This document shows positions 1 to 8,465 of a stretch of DNA of 64,000 nucleotides, piece after piece. Numbering within the stretch: position 1 is the first letter of the stretch; each line of letters opens with the position of its first letter. Position numbers and translations under genes: made by a program. The notes beneath the pieces are model-generated. The model searched no databases, was not told the DNA's origin, and worked only from the letters and a program-made list of their open reading frames with translations. This DNA comes from Phycisphaerales bacterium (lineage in GTDB: Bacteria; Planctomycetota; Phycisphaerae; Phycisphaerales; UBA1924), in NCBI GenBank assembly GCA_029260555.1, contig JAJDCZ010000030.1:16680-80679 (forward strand), read 5' to 3'.

Positions 1-1
1 G

Positions 2-652
2 CAGTTGATCATGCCGGTGCTTGGCGAGCGTCAGCGTGAGGTGGCGCGGGCGGTTATTGATAACATTGATGTGATGATCGAGGTTGAGGAGGGGCTGGTT
101 GAGAATCTGGATATTTCAGATTCGGTTCAGCTTGGTCGTGTGACAGAGGCACTCAAGCCGTTCGCTTCCTTGGGGAACATCAACACGGCGCTGCAAAATG
201 CCAATGTGCTTTCTCGCACTCAGGTCAAGATGAACAGCGAGATTGGGCAGGAATATGTCAAGGCGATGAGCGATCAGGTCGCTGCACAAGCCAGAGAGGC
301 TCTTCCTGATATCGAAAACGCGGGTCAGTCTGCGATGATCCGGTACTGGTTCAGCGTGCTGTTGTGGGAAGCCAAAGACAGTTTTCACAGGCAGTTGATC
401 AAGAGCATCAAAACGCTTGATGGCGTGCTGAGTCAGCTTGAGATGTCAGACGACCAGCGCTCACAGGTTGAAGTGCTGGCAGCCGCAGCCCAAGAAGAAG
501 GGCTGAGCAAAGACGATATTTTCTCGCAAATGTTCACACTTCTCAAAGCACTGGATGGCACTCAACAGCGTGATTTTTTGCGCAAGACGATGGAAATTCG
601 TACCGAAAAGGCTCGCCGAAGCGCTGAAGAAACTCAGGACGATGACAAGTAA
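2..652 (+). CDS. Hypothetical protein, 5' end outside window
   Basis: The reading frame is already open at the first base, so the gene very likely begins upstream of the window; the first in-window ATG is at 11. The visible part (about 216 residues) is rich in Glu, Gln, Ala and Leu and looks almost wholly alpha-helical, with no signal peptide or membrane segment in the visible part. The C-terminus is strongly charged (many Lys, Arg, Glu, Asp). I recognise no family. It ends five bases before the stop codon of the convergent lysS gene, with no clear terminator between them. Function unknown. Confidence 0.7.
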   Translation, partial: QLIMPVLGERQREVARAVIDNIDVMIEVEEGLVENLDISDSVQLGRVTEALKPFASLGNINTALQNANVLSRTQVKMNSEIGQEYVKAMSDQVAAQAREALPDIENAGQSAMIRYWFSVLLWEAKDSFHRQLIKSIKTLDGVLSQLEMSDDQRSQVEVLAAAAQEEGLSKDDIFSQMFTLLKALDGTQQRDFLRKTMEIRTEKARRSAEETQDDDK

Positions 653-657
653 AAGGT

Positions 658-2256
658 TCAGTCGTCCAGAGGCCGCATGAATGGGAAGAGAATGACATCG
701 CGAATAGAGTGCTGATTGGTGAGAAGCATGACGAGCCGGTCGATGCCGATGCCGTTGCCTCCCGCGGGAGGCATGCCGACTTTCAAAGCGTGGATGAAGT
801 CTTTGTCAAGTGTGCGGAAGGTCGCATCTTCATTGTTGATGCCTTGGAGTTGTTGACGGAACTTTTCTTCCTGGATATCCGGGTTGTTGAGTTCGGTGTA
901 GGCGTTGGCAAGCTCCATGCCTCCAATGAAAAGCTCAAAGCGTTCAGCAAAGCGTGGGTCTTTGGTGCTTGATTTTGTCAGCGGGCACAATGCTGCGGGA
1001 AAGTCAACAACAAAGGTGGGTGATGCTGGATCGATGTGATCTTCAGCAAACTCGTCAAAGAGCCTGGAGATGACGAGGATGTCTTCAAGATCATCACAGT
1101 TGATATTTCTGGAGCTGGCAAACGCCCTGGCACGCTTGGTATCAGAGATTGAAAAACCCATCGCTTGCTCAAAGAGCTCAGCATAAATGATGCGCGTGAA
1201 GGGTTTGGCGTAGTCGATCTGCAAATCGCCATAGGGGAGAGTGAGGGGCGGACTGGAGGGAGAATCTGATTGATCGGTGTTTTCAATAACGAGGGAGACC
1301 AGATCGCGGATGAGTGACTCGGTGAGGTCCATCATGGTGTTGTACGAGCCGAATGCCTGGTACATTTCGATCATGGTGAACTCAGGGTTGTGCGAGCGAT
1401 CAACACCTTCGTTGCGGAAGTTTCTAGAGATTTCGTAGACGGCGTGCATGCCTCCGACGAGGAGCCTTTTGAGGAAAAGCTCTGGTGCGATGGAGAGAAA
1501 AAGATCAATATCCAGCGCGTTCATGTGGGTGATGAAGGGACGGGCCGCTGCTCCACCGACCTGAGATTGAAGTGTGGGCGTGGTGACTTCGATGAAGCCT
1601 TGCGAGTCCATGAAGTGACGGATGCGAGAGATGATCTTGCTTCGAAGCAGGAAGGTCTGCATGGAATCCGGGTTGGCCCAGAGGTCGATATAGCGCTGAC
1701 GCGAACGAAGCTCGACATCCTGCAAACCCGCCCATTTTTCAGGCGGCGGCACAATGGATTTACTGGCGGGCAAAAAGTCAGTCGCCCAGACCGTGATTTC
1801 GCCCGTGCGGGTCATTGTCAGAGGCCCGGTCGCCACGACAATATCAGCCAGATCAGTAATTTTAGCGAGCTTGAAGCCTGATTCGGTGCAGTCGCGCTTG
1901 GAAATAGCGAGTTGAAGGTCGCCGGTGGCATCGCGGATATTCATGAAGAGCAGTTTGCCGGTGTCACGGTGCAGCATGACTCGGCCAGCGACAGTCACGA
2001 TGGGGCGTGCATCAGTGTAATCCTCGTCCTTGGCATGTTGCTTGTGGTTGGCATCTGCATCGGGGTCAAACAGGGCGCGGGCCTGGGCAAGGGATAGGAT
2101 GTTGCCCGTTTGCTGGCCATAAGGGTCAAAGCCGAGCTCTTCGGTCGCACTGCGGTTGACACGGCGCTGCTGCTCGAGCTCGTGGACATTTTGCTGAGTA
2201 GGGTTGGGGGATGGGGGGGTGGAGTGTGGGGGGGTGTGGGGGGTGGTGTCAGACAT
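658..2256 (-). CDS. lysS: Lysyl-tRNA synthetase, class II
   Basis: Charges tRNA-Lys with lysine using ATP in the cytoplasm. An N-terminal OB-fold anticodon-binding domain (about residues 80-190) is followed by the class II catalytic core: motif 2 region FRNEGVDRSHNPEFTMIEM and motif 3 GIGIDRLVMLL near the end, both typical of LysRS. I place the start at the ATG at 2256; an open frame continues 17 codons further upstream but reads unlike protein. The first ~20 residues (many Thr, Pro, His, Ser) are coded by a G-rich tract on the plus strand and are not part of the family fold. At about 530 residues it is slightly longer than typical LysRS because of that extension. Confidence 0.95.
   Translation of the reverse strand: MSDTTPHTPPHSTPPSPNPTQQNVHELEQQRRVNRSATEELGFDPYGQQTGNILSLAQARALFDPDADANHKQHAKDEDYTDARPIVTVAGRVMLHRDTGKLLFMNIRDATGDLQLAISKRDCTESGFKLAKITDLADIVVATGPLTMTRTGEITVWATDFLPASKSIVPPPEKWAGLQDVELRSRQRYIDLWANPDSMQTFLLRSKIISRIRHFMDSQGFIEVTTPTLQSQVGGAAARPFITHMNALDIDLFLSIAPELFLKRLLVGGMHAVYEISRNFRNEGVDRSHNPEFTMIEMYQAFGSYNTMMDLTESLIRDLVSLVIENTDQSDSPSSPPLTLPYGDLQIDYAKPFTRIIYAELFEQAMGFSISDTKRARAFASSRNINCDDLEDILVISRLFDEFAEDHIDPASPTFVVDFPAALCPLTKSSTKDPRFAERFELFIGGMELANAYTELNNPDIQEEKFRQQLQGINNEDATFRTLDKDFIHALKVGMPPAGGNGIGIDRLVMLLTNQHSIRDVILFPFMRPLDD
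2197..2247 (+). repeat. G-rich tract at the 5' end of lysS
   Basis: Runs of three to seven G separated by single T or A on the plus strand. On the coding (minus) strand this gives a Pro/Thr-rich N-terminal tail on LysRS. It is one member of a set of similar tracts across the window. Confidence 0.7.
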
Positions 2257-2487
2257 GTCGCGGCTCCGAAGCAGTATGGGAAAGCATGGTAGAGCGTGTG
2301 GAAGCATGGGTCATGAAGTGTCACCACACAAAGCCCCCTTTACCCGCCTTCAATGCAAGTAAACATATCGGACGCAGTAAAGCGACTATTTTGTCCAGTG
2401 TCTGTTACGAAAGAAGATTTCGGATTTAAAGCAGAGTATATTCCGGCCAGAGTTTTCAACTAAAGTTGTCATTTGAGAGGATGAGAG

Positions 2488-3114
2488 ATGAATAGAGTGC
2501 TGTGTATTGTTGGGGTGATCGGATTGGCTGCCAATGCTGCAATCGCATCGCCGATTGTCTGGGCGGATCTTGGGATGGATGAATCTCTGATTACCAACGG
2601 GGGACAGTTGTTCACTGACTTTGGTGGGATTGTTGGTCTTGATGTCACTGTGACCGGAAGTGCTGCATTTGATGCTCCATATGTGCACCCAGATACCCAA
2701 CTCTGGTATCGATCTGATGAGGGTGTGGCTGGGCAGCGCCCTGTTACAACGCTGAACTTCTCATTTTCCCAGGCCGTGAGTTTTTCTTCCATGGTCGCCT
2801 TCTTCGGCGATGCTGGAGTTGCCGAACGCATTACTTATGCTGCAGATGGCGTGATTTCTGCATCATCAGGTGGGTCAGTCTCGATTCTGGACAACATGAC
2901 ATCATCTGTGACGGCTCGTTCTGGAAACATTGGAGGGAATCCCACCTTCACCTCTGCTGGTGTTCAGCAACTTGAGATTTCACTTGATGGTGACGATGCC
3001 AACGATCTGGCTGGTGTCACGGTGTCGCTTGACATAACGGTCGTTCCCTCGGTCCCGACGGCAGCATTGCTTGGAGTTGGGGCTGTCTTTGGAGGGATCC
3101 GTCGAAGACGCTGA
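2488..3114 (+). CDS. Secreted protein with PEP-CTERM-like tail
   Basis: A 208-residue exported protein. Residues 1-20 form a signal peptide (MNRVLCIVGVIGLAANAAIA, cut before S-P). The C-terminus is a sorting signal of PEP-CTERM type: VPSVPTAALLGVGAVFGGIRRRR, that is a Pro-containing motif, a hydrophobic helix and four Arg. In other bacteria such tails are processed by an exosortase during export to the cell surface; no exosortase lies in this window. The body is rich in Ser, Gly, Val and Asp and probably all beta. The start has a purine-rich stretch (GAGAGGATGAGAG) upstream. A 10-bp stem-loop follows the stop. Ligand and function unknown. Confidence 0.85.
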   Translation: MNRVLCIVGVIGLAANAAIASPIVWADLGMDESLITNGGQLFTDFGGIVGLDVTVTGSAAFDAPYVHPDTQLWYRSDEGVAGQRPVTTLNFSFSQAVSFSSMVAFFGDAGVAERITYAADGVISASSGGSVSILDNMTSSVTARSGNIGGNPTFTSAGVQQLEISLDGDDANDLAGVTVSLDITVVPSVPTAALLGVGAVFGGIRRRR

Positions 3115-3138
3115 ATTTTCTCGGATGAGACCGAAGGG

Positions 3139-3170
3139 GGATCAGATTACTCCGTTGGGAAATCTGATCC
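3139..3170 (+). terminator. Stem-loop after the PEP-CTERM gene
   Basis: GGATCAGATT and AATCTGATCC form a perfect 10-bp stem around a 12-base loop, 25 bases past the stop codon. No T run follows, so it may be an mRNA 3' stabiliser rather than an intrinsic terminator. Confidence 0.45.
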
Positions 3171-3295
3171 AGCAACTATGGCAAGGGGATGTCTTTACGC
3201 CCAATCCATACTGGAAACAGGAAAGTTAATAGCCATAAATGCACCTGAGCATGTATTTGTCAGTGCTGCATGGGGCACCCAGATGGCAAGGCTGG

Positions 3296-3772
3296 TCAGT
3301 TAGTGGTTGATTCACTGCTCGCGTTTTTGACGGTGAGTATGGCGGTAGTCCGGGTGTCGCAGAGGGGTTTGTTGGATTCGGTTTGGGCGAGAAGTTCCAA
3401 CAGCGATGTGCCGCTGAAGATATCTATGACCGCTTTGGCAGCTTCATCAGCCTTGCGGTGAAGAGCACACAGGTGTGCATCATGGTTTTCAAGACCCAGA
3501 GGACAAGAGGTGATCCTCTGAATGGGGCTCACAGCATTGATAACATCAAGAAGACTGATGTCGTCGGCGGGTTTGGCCAGGGTGTAGCCACCACCTACGC
3601 CTCGTCGGCCGGAGATAAGCTCAGCAGAAGCAAGGGACTGGAGAACCTTCGCCAAATATGGAGTAGGAACTTTGGTACGGATAGAGAGTTCCGAAGCGGC
3701 GACCAGTTCATCAGGCGTGACAGCCAGCCAAGCCATGGCGCGAAGGGCATATTCTGCAGTCTGTGAGAGCAT
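3296..3772 (-). CDS. Rrf2-family transcriptional regulator
   Basis: A 158-residue winged-helix regulator. The start MLSQTAEYALRAMAWLA is the family's conserved N-terminus, so I reject 12 extra upstream codons that remain open. The HTH lies at about residues 25-60 and is followed by the Gly-rich wing GRRGVGGGYTLAKP. A Cys pair (SC...HLC) in the region where IscR/NsrR-type members bind an iron-sulfur cluster is spaced more widely than usual, and a further Cys lies near the C-terminus; cluster binding is therefore possible but not shown. No iron-sulfur or stress genes adjoin it, so the target is unknown; autoregulation through the palindromes upstream is plausible. Confidence 0.85.
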   Translation of the reverse strand: MLSQTAEYALRAMAWLAVTPDELVAASELSIRTKVPTPYLAKVLQSLASAELISGRRGVGGGYTLAKPADDISLLDVINAVSPIQRITSCPLGLENHDAHLCALHRKADEAAKAVIDIFSGTSLLELLAQTESNKPLCDTRTTAILTVKNASSESTTN

Positions 3773-3787
3773 AAAGGGGCTCCATGT

Positions 3788-3860
3788 GGGGAAATAGTAC
3801 AACATCAATATCCCCTGATTGGGGGGTGTTGAAACAAAATAAACCCCGGGTTATTTCCCC
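3788..3860 (-). promoter_or_regulatory. Nested inverted repeats upstream of the Rrf2 gene
   Basis: GGGGAAATA at 3788-3796 is mirrored by TATTTCCCC at 3852-3860, and a smaller palindrome CCCCTGATTGGGG lies between them at about 3812-3824. They lie 16-88 bases upstream of the Rrf2 start, where an autoregulatory operator would be expected. Their function is inference. Confidence 0.35.
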
Positions 3861-4022
3861 CAGTGTACCAGAGAAGAGGGTGAAGGATCAACTGGATGTT
3901 GAACTCCGCTACAAAAAGAGTATAGCAGAACAGACAGGCATGAAGAGTTTTCGCGTGTCCAGGTGAACAGAGAGTATGCTGGAAAACCTTGGCATGCCTA
4001 TAAGCACTTTGTATAAAACAAC

Positions 4023-5114
4023 TTACCGAAGCATTGAATCCATTTGTTTTTGATCGTCAGTTGAGGGTTTGGATTCTGGGATTTCTTCGAGAAGTTTGGT
4101 TATGACATTGTCCGGGGTGATTTGATCAGCCTCAGCGTTGAAGTTCATGAGAATTCGGTGCCTAAGGACAGGCAAGGCGACATCGCGAATGTGCTGACAG
4201 GTGACTCGGTCTGAGTCTGTAAAGATGGCCCGAGCTTTGGCAGCCAGGACAAGGTTTTCGCTGGCGCGCGGGCCAGCACCCCAGGAAAGATAATCACGAA
4301 CGATCGCTGGGCGCGGGTTGTCAGGATCATTCTCTTCGCGGACACGCGTAGCACGAACCAGCCTTAAAGCGTATCGAATGATGTGATCAGCCACAGGCAT
4401 GTGCCACACGAGGTTCTGGACTCGTTGAATACCCGCGGGATCGAGCGTGGGGGTGATCGTGACTTCGTCTTTGGTGGAGGATCGGCGGACGATTTCCATT
4501 TCTTCATCTGCGCTTGGGTAGTTGATGAGGATCTGGAACATGAAGCGGTCAAGTTGAGCTTCGGGGAGGGGATAGGTGCCTTCCTGTTCGATGGGGTTCT
4601 GGGTTGCCAGCACAAAGAAAGGCTTGGGGAGGTCGTGCTGGGTGCCTCCGGTGGTGACATGGCGTTCCTGCATCGCTTCAAGCAAGGCAGCCTGGGTTTT
4701 GGGAGGCGTGCGGTTGATTTCATCTGCGAGGATGATGTTCGAGAAGATTGGGCCTTGGACAAAACGCAGGCTGCGCTTGCCGGTGGATTTGTCTTCTTCG
4801 ATGACCTCGGTGCCTGTGATATCGCTGGGCATGAGATCAGGGGTGAACTGAATACGCGCAAAATCAAGGCTCAGCGATCGGGCAATCGTTGAAATCAACA
4901 GCGTCTTGGCAAGCCCGGGCACGCCCACCACAAGTGCATGCCCCCTGGAGAAGATGCACGAGAGCATCTGATCAACAACCTCGTCCTGACCCACGATGAC
5001 GCGGGAGATCTGCTCGCGGAGATTGTGGTAATCCCTGCGAGCCTGCTCAAGAGCAGCCTGGGGGTCAGCAGGATTGGCAGCTAAAGAGTCAGGATTGTGT
5101 GGCGTTGCAGGCAT
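4023..5114 (-). CDS. MoxR-family AAA+ ATPase
   Basis: A 363-residue AAA+ chaperone-like ATPase. Walker A GVPGLAKT is at residues 64-71 and Walker B IILADEINR around 127-135, followed by sensor 1 (LATQNP) and the lid domain; this order and length fit MoxR proteins closely. Family members act with von Willebrand factor A proteins to mature or activate enzymes or envelope complexes. Here no DUF58 or VWA partner is adjacent, unlike the usual MoxR operon; downstream is an intergenic region and then the Rrf2 gene. Cytoplasmic, no membrane segment. The first 25 residues are a Pro/Ala-rich tail. Confidence 0.92.
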   Translation of the reverse strand: MPATPHNPDSLAANPADPQAALEQARRDYHNLREQISRVIVGQDEVVDQMLSCIFSRGHALVVGVPGLAKTLLISTIARSLSLDFARIQFTPDLMPSDITGTEVIEEDKSTGKRSLRFVQGPIFSNIILADEINRTPPKTQAALLEAMQERHVTTGGTQHDLPKPFFVLATQNPIEQEGTYPLPEAQLDRFMFQILINYPSADEEMEIVRRSSTKDEVTITPTLDPAGIQRVQNLVWHMPVADHIIRYALRLVRATRVREENDPDNPRPAIVRDYLSWGAGPRASENLVLAAKARAIFTDSDRVTCQHIRDVALPVLRHRILMNFNAEADQITPDNVITKLLEEIPESKPSTDDQKQMDSMLR

Positions 5115-5298
5115 GGGTGATCTTTTGTGTGCGAAAACGGACGAATCAAAAAGGCTGAGCTTCGGGTTCGGGCTTCAGAATACTACCAGAGCATCGTCGG
5201 CTCAGAAGGGGTGGATGCTGAAGCAAGGGTCTGATAAAGAGTACCGCACCAGGCAGAAATGGTGGCACAAGACCAGAGAGGCAGTTTGTGCTTGAATA

Positions 5299-5327
5299 TT
5301 AACGAGCCACGACCGTAAGGGAGTGTT
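5299..5327 (+). repeat. Dispersed core repeat, copy 1
   Basis: TTAACGAGCCACGACCGTAA followed by GGGAGTG: a slightly diverged copy of the ~27-nt core that recurs at seven other loci, always in this orientation. It lies in the gene-free stretch upstream of moxR. Confidence 0.8.
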
Positions 5328-5423
5328 CCTGAAGTTTCACCTGCCCAAACCAGCCGCGTGGTCCCGTGACCATTGCCACAGACCAATCTTCTGGTTAGTG
5401 AATCGCCAACCCGCATGTCATGG

Positions 5424-5612
5424 AGGAATTTTCATGAAGCGTTTGCAAAAATCGTGCGAATCGTCTGTGAACACTCTATATGCAGGGTGCCACTACTCGC
5501 CGTCTTCGGCGCAGTAGTGTTTCTACAGATGAGCGAACCAAGACACTACTGCGCTGCTGCGCATCGAGTAGTGGCACCCTCACAATCAGAACTTCATGAG
5601 AAATCATCCATG
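5424..5612. repeat. REP-like inverted repeat element
   Basis: GGGTGCCACTACTCG (5485-5499) and GCGCAGTAGTGT (5509-5520) reappear as exact reverse complements at 5565-5579 and 5543-5554. Outside these arms both halves carry TCATGAAG, on opposite strands. The element is thus two head-to-head half units, like a BIME. A single half unit recurs at 35153-35222 and a fragment at 63312-63332. The left half also contains a 27-codon frame behind GGAGG, which I take as fortuitous. Confidence 0.75.
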
Positions 5613-5624
5613 TGACCCAGTGTC

Positions 5625-5949
5625 TCACTCAATCTTCTTGGCTGAAGAGATCAACCCAACACGATCACGAATCTGCAGGTTCCCGGTAGAGATTAGAATC
5701 CAATGGTCCCGAGTGCGGGAATCCTCCACCATGTCAAACCGTAGCATCCTGAGATACCTTGATTCAGTTAACTCTGTGTACAAACTCTCCAGCTACGATG
5801 CCACTCTTCATGTTATGGGGGCCCTCTAGAACCCGCACTTCTAACAAGTTTGTTAGCGCAGATTCAATACCAATGATACGCTCAATGGAGAACGCAAAAT
5901 CAGTTCCGGTCAATTCGCGGGACCGGGGACAGCCCCCAGCGAATAGTGA
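5625..5949 (-). pseudogene. Possible decayed coding sequence
   Basis: Two protein-like minus-strand segments in different frames lie head to tail. The first (5949 to 5764) contains FAFSIERIIGIESALTNLLE; the second (about 5800 to 5625) contains YLRMLRFDMVEDSRTRDHWI and ends in a stop. Neither has a credible start and no family is recognised. Together they look like one gene broken by a frameshift. A chance arrangement cannot be excluded. Confidence 0.25.
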
Positions 5950-6041
5950 TTATCTCATGGATCCGTCCGAAAATCAACCTAACTCCCAGGTGTTTCGTGC
6001 CTGAAGCATCGTCAAGCAGCCACCTCTCAACAGGCAATAGT

Positions 6042-6221
6042 TTACGCATTGATCCGAGCGAGCAATCCGGCCTGGACTGTGTCCCACTGGGTGTGGATGA
6101 TTGAATACGATGCGGAATCTCGCAGGTGATTGTCGGGCATGATGAACTGATGACGGATGATCCCCTCAAACTCAGCAGCACATCTCAGCAGATCCCCGGG
6201 GCACCCGGCAACAGAATCATT
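6042..6221 (-). pseudogene. Remnant of a GNAT N-acetyltransferase
   Basis: A minus-strand frame of about 58 codons with no start codon reads ...AAEFEGIIRHQF...LRDSASYSIIHTQWDTVQAGL and ends in a stop. This matches in pattern the C-terminal end of RimJ/RimL-type GNAT acetyltransferases (F-E-G-x-x-R...R-D-x-x-x-[FY]-S-I...W), but the acetyl-CoA-binding part is gone. Its upstream end overlaps the stop of the next gene by five bases. The family call is by eye. Confidence 0.45.
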
Positions 6222-6576
6222 TCATAAAACTGAATACAGCCACACCAAAAATAAGCCGGATCAGTAGATACAGCAAAACTTTAAATATCGTCCAGAACAA
6301 CATGCCGAGAAAGACACCTTTTGCGATGGTTTTCACTGGCTGAACAAGGAGATCCGAATCCAGCAGCACCTGCTTGGCTTTTCGGCGAATCGGACGATCG
6401 GGGCTGTTGACCGCGTGCAATGGCTTCAAGCCTGGTGTTGCGACTTGCCCTTCGATATCAATCAGCCCTCGATTGCTCCCGACTTCAATAGCACTGAGCA
6501 GGCTTGAATCTTCAATGAAGAACGCCACATCCTGACCCGTTTTGGCTTTCTTTCCTGCAATGTGATATACGGGCAT
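6217..6576 (-). CDS. Small hypothetical protein with C-terminal membrane helix
   Basis: A 119-residue protein. Residues 1-45 (starting YHIAGKKAKTGQDVAFFIE after Met-Pro-Val) resemble a short beta-rich module seen at the N-terminus of various planctomycetal proteins; this is recollection, not a search. Residues 85-119 are strongly hydrophobic (GVFLGMLFWTIFKVLLYLLI and onward), forming one or two membrane helices. The middle is basic. It ends against the GNAT remnant and lies 42 bases downstream of the stop of the nucleotidase gene on the same strand, so it could be the last gene of that operon. Function unknown. Confidence 0.65.
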   Translation of the reverse strand: MPVYHIAGKKAKTGQDVAFFIEDSSLLSAIEVGSNRGLIDIEGQVATPGLKPLHAVNSPDRPIRRKAKQVLLDSDLLVQPVKTIAKGVFLGMLFWTIFKVLLYLLIRLIFGVAVFSFMK

Positions 6577-6618
6577 ATGGCGATGTCTCCAATGTTACAG
6601 GTTGTGAATCATGGCTTG

Positions 6619-7644
6619 TCAGGCGGGGCCCGTGATATCAAGTTCGTTGATAGAGCCGATGAGCAGGCCATGGATTCGGGGGGGGGCGCAGATGATGCCC
6701 AGGTTTTTTTCCAGTCCTCGGCCGTGGGAGAAGTCCAAGGCATGCCCGTGCATGTCGGTGACGAAAGCCCCCGCTTCAGTTGCAATCAGCGAACCCGCAG
6801 CGTGGTCCCAGATGCGCTCGACATAACCCTTTTTAGTTGGCAGGCGGAGGTAGGCATCAGCCTGGCCTCGGGCGACGACCGCGTACTTTGCCTGGCTGTC
6901 CAGTCGTGTCGGCTCGCCGGCGGGGATGCCCCGATCTGCCAGGTGGGTGAGGATGCGGTCGGTGTTGGAAACATTGGAATGGGCTTTTTCGACGCTGGCG
7001 CAGATGCTGATGGGTTGGCCCGCTTCGTGGTCAAGGCGAAGGACTTTTTCGGGCGTGGCAGTGATGTCGGTGCAGGGGAGTTCGTAGACGCTGTCGCCTT
7101 TGATGGTGTAGTAGAGCGAGCCTTGCGAGTCGGGCGTGTCCAGCGGTGCTGAGAAGTCGCGCGGAAGGTTGGGACAGGCCATGGCTGCGACAACGGGGGT
7201 GCCTTGTTCGATGTAGGCAAGCGCGATGGCGTATTGCTGGCCTCGAAGAAAGCCTTTGGTGCCATCGATGGGATCGAGTGTCCAGAAGCTGGGGTGATGG
7301 GTATCGCCCGCGCCGGTGTCGATGGCTGCAAGAACATCGTGCTCGGAAATGTCCGGGACAATCTGGCGGACAGCCTGTATGACCGCTTCAAGATGGGCAG
7401 CGTGCTCAGGCTCGCGAAGGAACTTGGAATCTTCTTCACCAACGAGGATGATGTCGCCCAGAGACTGCTGAAGCAGGATGGCAACGATGGCCTGGGAGGC
7501 AAAGTCAGCCACGGTGACGGGGCTTTTGTCGTCTTTGGTGATCTGCCGGACCTGTTCAAGAGCCTGCTGAACCTCTCGGCAGACAGATGAAGCAGCAGCA
7601 ACAGCATCACGAGCAGCAGATGCGAGTTTGGCGTAGTCAGACAT
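6619..7644 (-). CDS. 3'(2'),5'-bisphosphate nucleotidase (HAL2/CysQ type)
   Basis: Predicted to hydrolyse 3'-phosphoadenosine 5'-phosphate (PAP) to AMP, removing the by-product of PAPS-dependent reactions. It is a member of the inositol-monophosphatase superfamily: GEED (residues 69-72) and DPIDGTKG (124-131) supply metal ligands and WDHAAGSLIATEAG the late metal site. Length (341) fits the eukaryotic-like HAL2/SAL1 branch rather than shorter CysQ. The start codon overlaps the end of the DUF2335 gene by eight bases, and APS kinase lies upstream on the same strand, which supports a sulfur-assimilation role. A run of nine G on the plus strand (6678-6686) lies within its 3' coding part. Confidence 0.9.
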   Translation of the reverse strand: MSDYAKLASAARDAVAAASSVCREVQQALEQVRQITKDDKSPVTVADFASQAIVAILLQQSLGDIILVGEEDSKFLREPEHAAHLEAVIQAVRQIVPDISEHDVLAAIDTGAGDTHHPSFWTLDPIDGTKGFLRGQQYAIALAYIEQGTPVVAAMACPNLPRDFSAPLDTPDSQGSLYYTIKGDSVYELPCTDITATPEKVLRLDHEAGQPISICASVEKAHSNVSNTDRILTHLADRGIPAGEPTRLDSQAKYAVVARGQADAYLRLPTKKGYVERIWDHAAGSLIATEAGAFVTDMHGHALDFSHGRGLEKNLGIICAPPRIHGLLIGSINELDITGPA

Positions 7645-8188
7645 TGGGATCAGATTCCTCTGTTTTGTTGTTTGGCAGACGACCGGTGATAAACAAGGAC
7701 GCGATCGTGATGATTATGAATCCTGAAAAGGCACTTCCCGCAACAGGGTGACCGGCAAGTGTCAGCCCGGTGCCAGAAACCAGAAACAAAATGGCAATGC
7801 AAAATGCCATTTTTTGGCCACGGAACTGCAGTTTCAGTGAGTCAGACTTAGATTGTATTTCAGCATCGACAGCCTTGTTTTCAAGAGCATGTCGATGGGT
7901 TTGTTCTGATTCGGCCAAGACCATAATTCGATCTGGCAGCGATTTGTCTATATTGCCAAATTGGCGGAGCTCATCTGCAGAAGGCAAAGGTCCTGAAGTG
8001 TGCCTGATAGAATAGCTTTCAGTTGTTGTTAATTGAACATGTTCAGGTCCGGAGATCGTCGGCTGGGAAAGTGGATTCTGTAAAGCTTGTTCAGGCGTTG
8101 TCAAAGAGGGTGGGCTGATCTCGCTCTGCTGAGGATCGTCCGTGTCCATTTTCTGATCGTGAGGCTTCGAGTCTTTCTCGTTCATCAT
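7637..8188 (-). CDS. DUF2335 membrane protein
   Basis: A 183-residue protein. Residues 1-60 are polar and Pro/Ser/Gln-rich. The DUF2335 hallmark follows: SGPLPSADELRQFGNI...RIMVLAESEQTHRHALE, then two membrane helices (about 128-147 and 150-168) and a short polar tail. Family function is unknown; members often occur in mobile or accessory regions. The start lies 98 bases inside the preceding small gene, and the end overlaps the nucleotidase start by eight bases, so the three genes are probably translationally coupled. An internal ATG 13 codons on could also be the start. Confidence 0.8.
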   Translation of the reverse strand: MMNEKDSKPHDQKMDTDDPQQSEISPPSLTTPEQALQNPLSQPTISGPEHVQLTTTESYSIRHTSGPLPSADELRQFGNIDKSLPDRIMVLAESEQTHRHALENKAVDAEIQSKSDSLKLQFRGQKMAFCIAILFLVSGTGLTLAGHPVAGSAFSGFIIITIASLFITGRLPNNKTEESDPNV

Positions 8189-8378
8189 CTGACAGGGTAG
8201 CAGATACCTTGCTCATGGCAATCCGCATCGACTCTCCTACATTCCGCCAATCTGATGCCAAGGCCTCCTCAGCCGACATACGGCGCAGGTGAGGTGCAAT
8301 TGTCACGCGCTTCACAGGCGGTGACAGCTCAAGTACCGAACCGGCACCAATCAGGATGTTGCGGAGAATCCTTCCCAT
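8091..8378 (-). CDS. Small hypothetical protein paired with DUF2335
   Basis: A 95-residue protein beginning at an ATG preceded by GAGGA with 5-base spacing; four more codons are open upstream from a TTG. The N-terminus (MGRILRNILIGAGSVLEL) is amphipathic or weakly hydrophobic, followed by a basic segment and a predicted helix (AEEALASDWRNVGESMRIAM). The C-terminal third overlaps the start of the DUF2335 gene in another frame. Small partners of this kind beside DUF2335 are, as I recall, common, but I can name no family. Function unknown. Confidence 0.6.
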   Translation of the reverse strand: MGRILRNILIGAGSVLELSPPVKRVTIAPHLRRMSAEEALASDWRNVGESMRIAMSKVSATLSDDERERLEASRSENGHGRSSAERDQPTLFDNA

Positions 8379-8465
8379 TACATTCCTCAAACAAATGCTA
8401 TATCATATATATCGGATTGGCAGCCTGAAAGTTGGTGTTTTTATACAAAATGTTGTGAAATGCAA

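Noticed and set aside
5433..5517. 27-codon frame behind GGAGGAATTTTC in the REP-like element
   Set aside because: The start-like sequence TTTTCATGAAG belongs to the repeat and recurs at 35163 without a matching frame.
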